From Neobacillus endophyticus (GTDB lineage Bacteria; Bacillota; Bacilli; Bacillales; Cytobacillaceae): 64,000 nucleotides of DNA. Below the pieces are notes generated by a model. The model searched no databases and had not been told where the DNA came from. It worked only from the letters and a program-made list of their open reading frames with translations. The first letter of the stretch is position 1; every line of letters begins with the position of its first letter. This document shows, piece after piece, positions 63,245 through 64,000 of this stretch. Position numbers and translations under genes: made by a program. The stretch lies in contig NZ_JABRWH010000002.1 in assembly GCF_013248975.1 (NCBI RefSeq), positions 292,663 through 356,662 on the forward strand, given 5' to 3'.

Positions 63245-64000
63245 TTATACAGTTAGAAGTTGCCTATCCAATAATTGAAATAAAGCTTGTGTTCCCTTTT
63301 CACCTTTTCCTTGAGATTCAAGCTCTTCATACAAAGATTTTGCTAACTTTAAACCCGGAGTAGATAAATTCATTTCTTCTGCTGATTCGATTGCTATTTT
63401 CATATCTTTAATAAAATGTTTAATATAAAATCCAGGTTCAAAATCGCCTTTAATCATTCTAGGTCCTAGATTACTTAAAGACCAACTACCAGCTGCTCCT
63501 GTTTCAATACTTTTTAATACTGTATTTGGATCTAGCCCAGATCTGGTGGCGTATAATAAGGCCTCACATACTCCAAGCATATTAGAAGCAATTGCTATTT
63601 GATTACACATTTTTGTATGCTGGCCAGCCCCAGCTTCCCCCTGAAGTACAATATTGGTTCCCATTAATTCAAAAATAGGTAAAACAGCTTTATAGTCTTT
63701 TTCAGCTCCACCTACCATAATAGCTAACTTTGCTTGTCGTGCTCCAATATCTCCTCCAGAAACAGGTGCATCTAACGTATGTATACCTTTTCCTTTTGCT
63801 TTGTTATAGATTTCACGAGCGAGGATAGGACTTGAAGTAGTCATATCGATTGCATATGATCCTTTTTTTGCCTTATTTAAAATACCATCTTCCCCCAAAT
63901 AAATTTCTTTAACATCTTGAGGGTAACCTACCATGGTAATAATGATATTTGCTTTCTCAGCTAATTCTCCTACTGTATCTACCCATGTAGCTCCTTTTTC
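63245..64000 (-). CDS. Beta-hydroxyacid dehydrogenase, 5' end cut by window edge
   Basis: At least 252 residues, frame open to the right edge, so the NAD-binding GxGxxG start lies outside. Family signature: DAPVSGGDIGARQAKLAIMV (substrate loop), then GAGQHTKMCNQIAIASNMLG with the catalytic K (in HTKMCNQ), and a helical C-terminal domain. Oxidises a small 3-hydroxyacid such as 3-hydroxyisobutyrate, or reduces tartronate semialdehyde; the exact substrate cannot be told. Confidence 0.9.
   Translation of the reverse strand, partial: EKGATWVDTVGELAEKANIIITMVGYPQDVKEIYLGEDGILNKAKKGSYAIDMTTSSPILAREIYNKAKGKGIHTLDAPVSGGDIGARQAKLAIMVGGAEKDYKAVLPIFELMGTNIVLQGEAGAGQHTKMCNQIAIASNMLGVCEALLYATRSGLDPNTVLKSIETGAAGSWSLSNLGPRMIKGDFEPGFYIKHFIKDMKIAIESAEEMNLSTPGLKLAKSLYEELESQGKGEKGTQALFQLLDRQLLTV

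Overview
The window looks like accessory DNA from a low-GC, spore-forming Gram-positive bacterium (Bacillaceae). The signs are strong GGAGG-type ribosome sites, frequent TTG and GTG starts, a SpoIIM-like protein, an ECF sigma/anti-sigma pair with the DUF4179 layout, and many small Bacillus-type unknown genes. No ribosomal, tRNA or core metabolic genes are present. The most likely source is a large plasmid or plasmid cointegrate, or a plasmid-derived island.

Layout. (1) 1-1.5 kb: a Rep_3 (RepB) initiator running off the left edge, with an origin holding a perfect DnaA box and a ladder of iterons in 22-bp phase. (2) 1.6-7.5 kb: an orphan class IIa bacteriocin immunity gene, an IscB RNA-guided nuclease element with its omega RNA beside a thymidine kinase remnant, an anchored surface protein, a coiled-coil protein and a LuxR-type response regulator. 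(3) 8-19.5 kb: a leftward plasmid gene block ending in a large helicase gene cut into three exons by two different group II introns. The exons rejoin in frame to 1106 codons. (4) 20-43 kb: a long run of mostly leftward, mostly single small genes. Copies of one repeat family, always in the same orientation, lie just 3' of most of them. A third group II intron and an IS66 element have each landed in a repeat copy. The block ends with a lipoprotein operon and a diverged tyrosine recombinase. (5) 44-47 kb: a SpoIIM-like gene and gene debris. (6) 47.4-52 kb: a transposon (DUF6431, DDE transposase, AAA ATPase, DUF5348) abutting the 3' end of a tnpB gene. (7) 52.8-57 kb: a second replicon-like module, with two divergent genes flanking a 1.3-kb region that holds six tandem 58-bp units. 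(8) 57.3-64 kb: the ECF sigma/anti-sigma pair and more gene-plus-repeat units, ending in a beta-hydroxyacid dehydrogenase that runs off the right edge.

How it fits together. The repeat family is missing from the two replicon blocks (1-19.8 kb and 47-59.5 kb) and dense in the rest, so the window seems to join two kinds of DNA. Each repeat carries a hairpin followed, on the minus strand, by a T-rich run, so it probably terminates transcription of the gene in front of it. The regular gene-repeat order is reminiscent of gene cassettes. Whether the units move is unknown. Several are decayed, and three group II introns, IS66, IscB, TnpB and the TnsC-like transposon show heavy traffic of mobile DNA.
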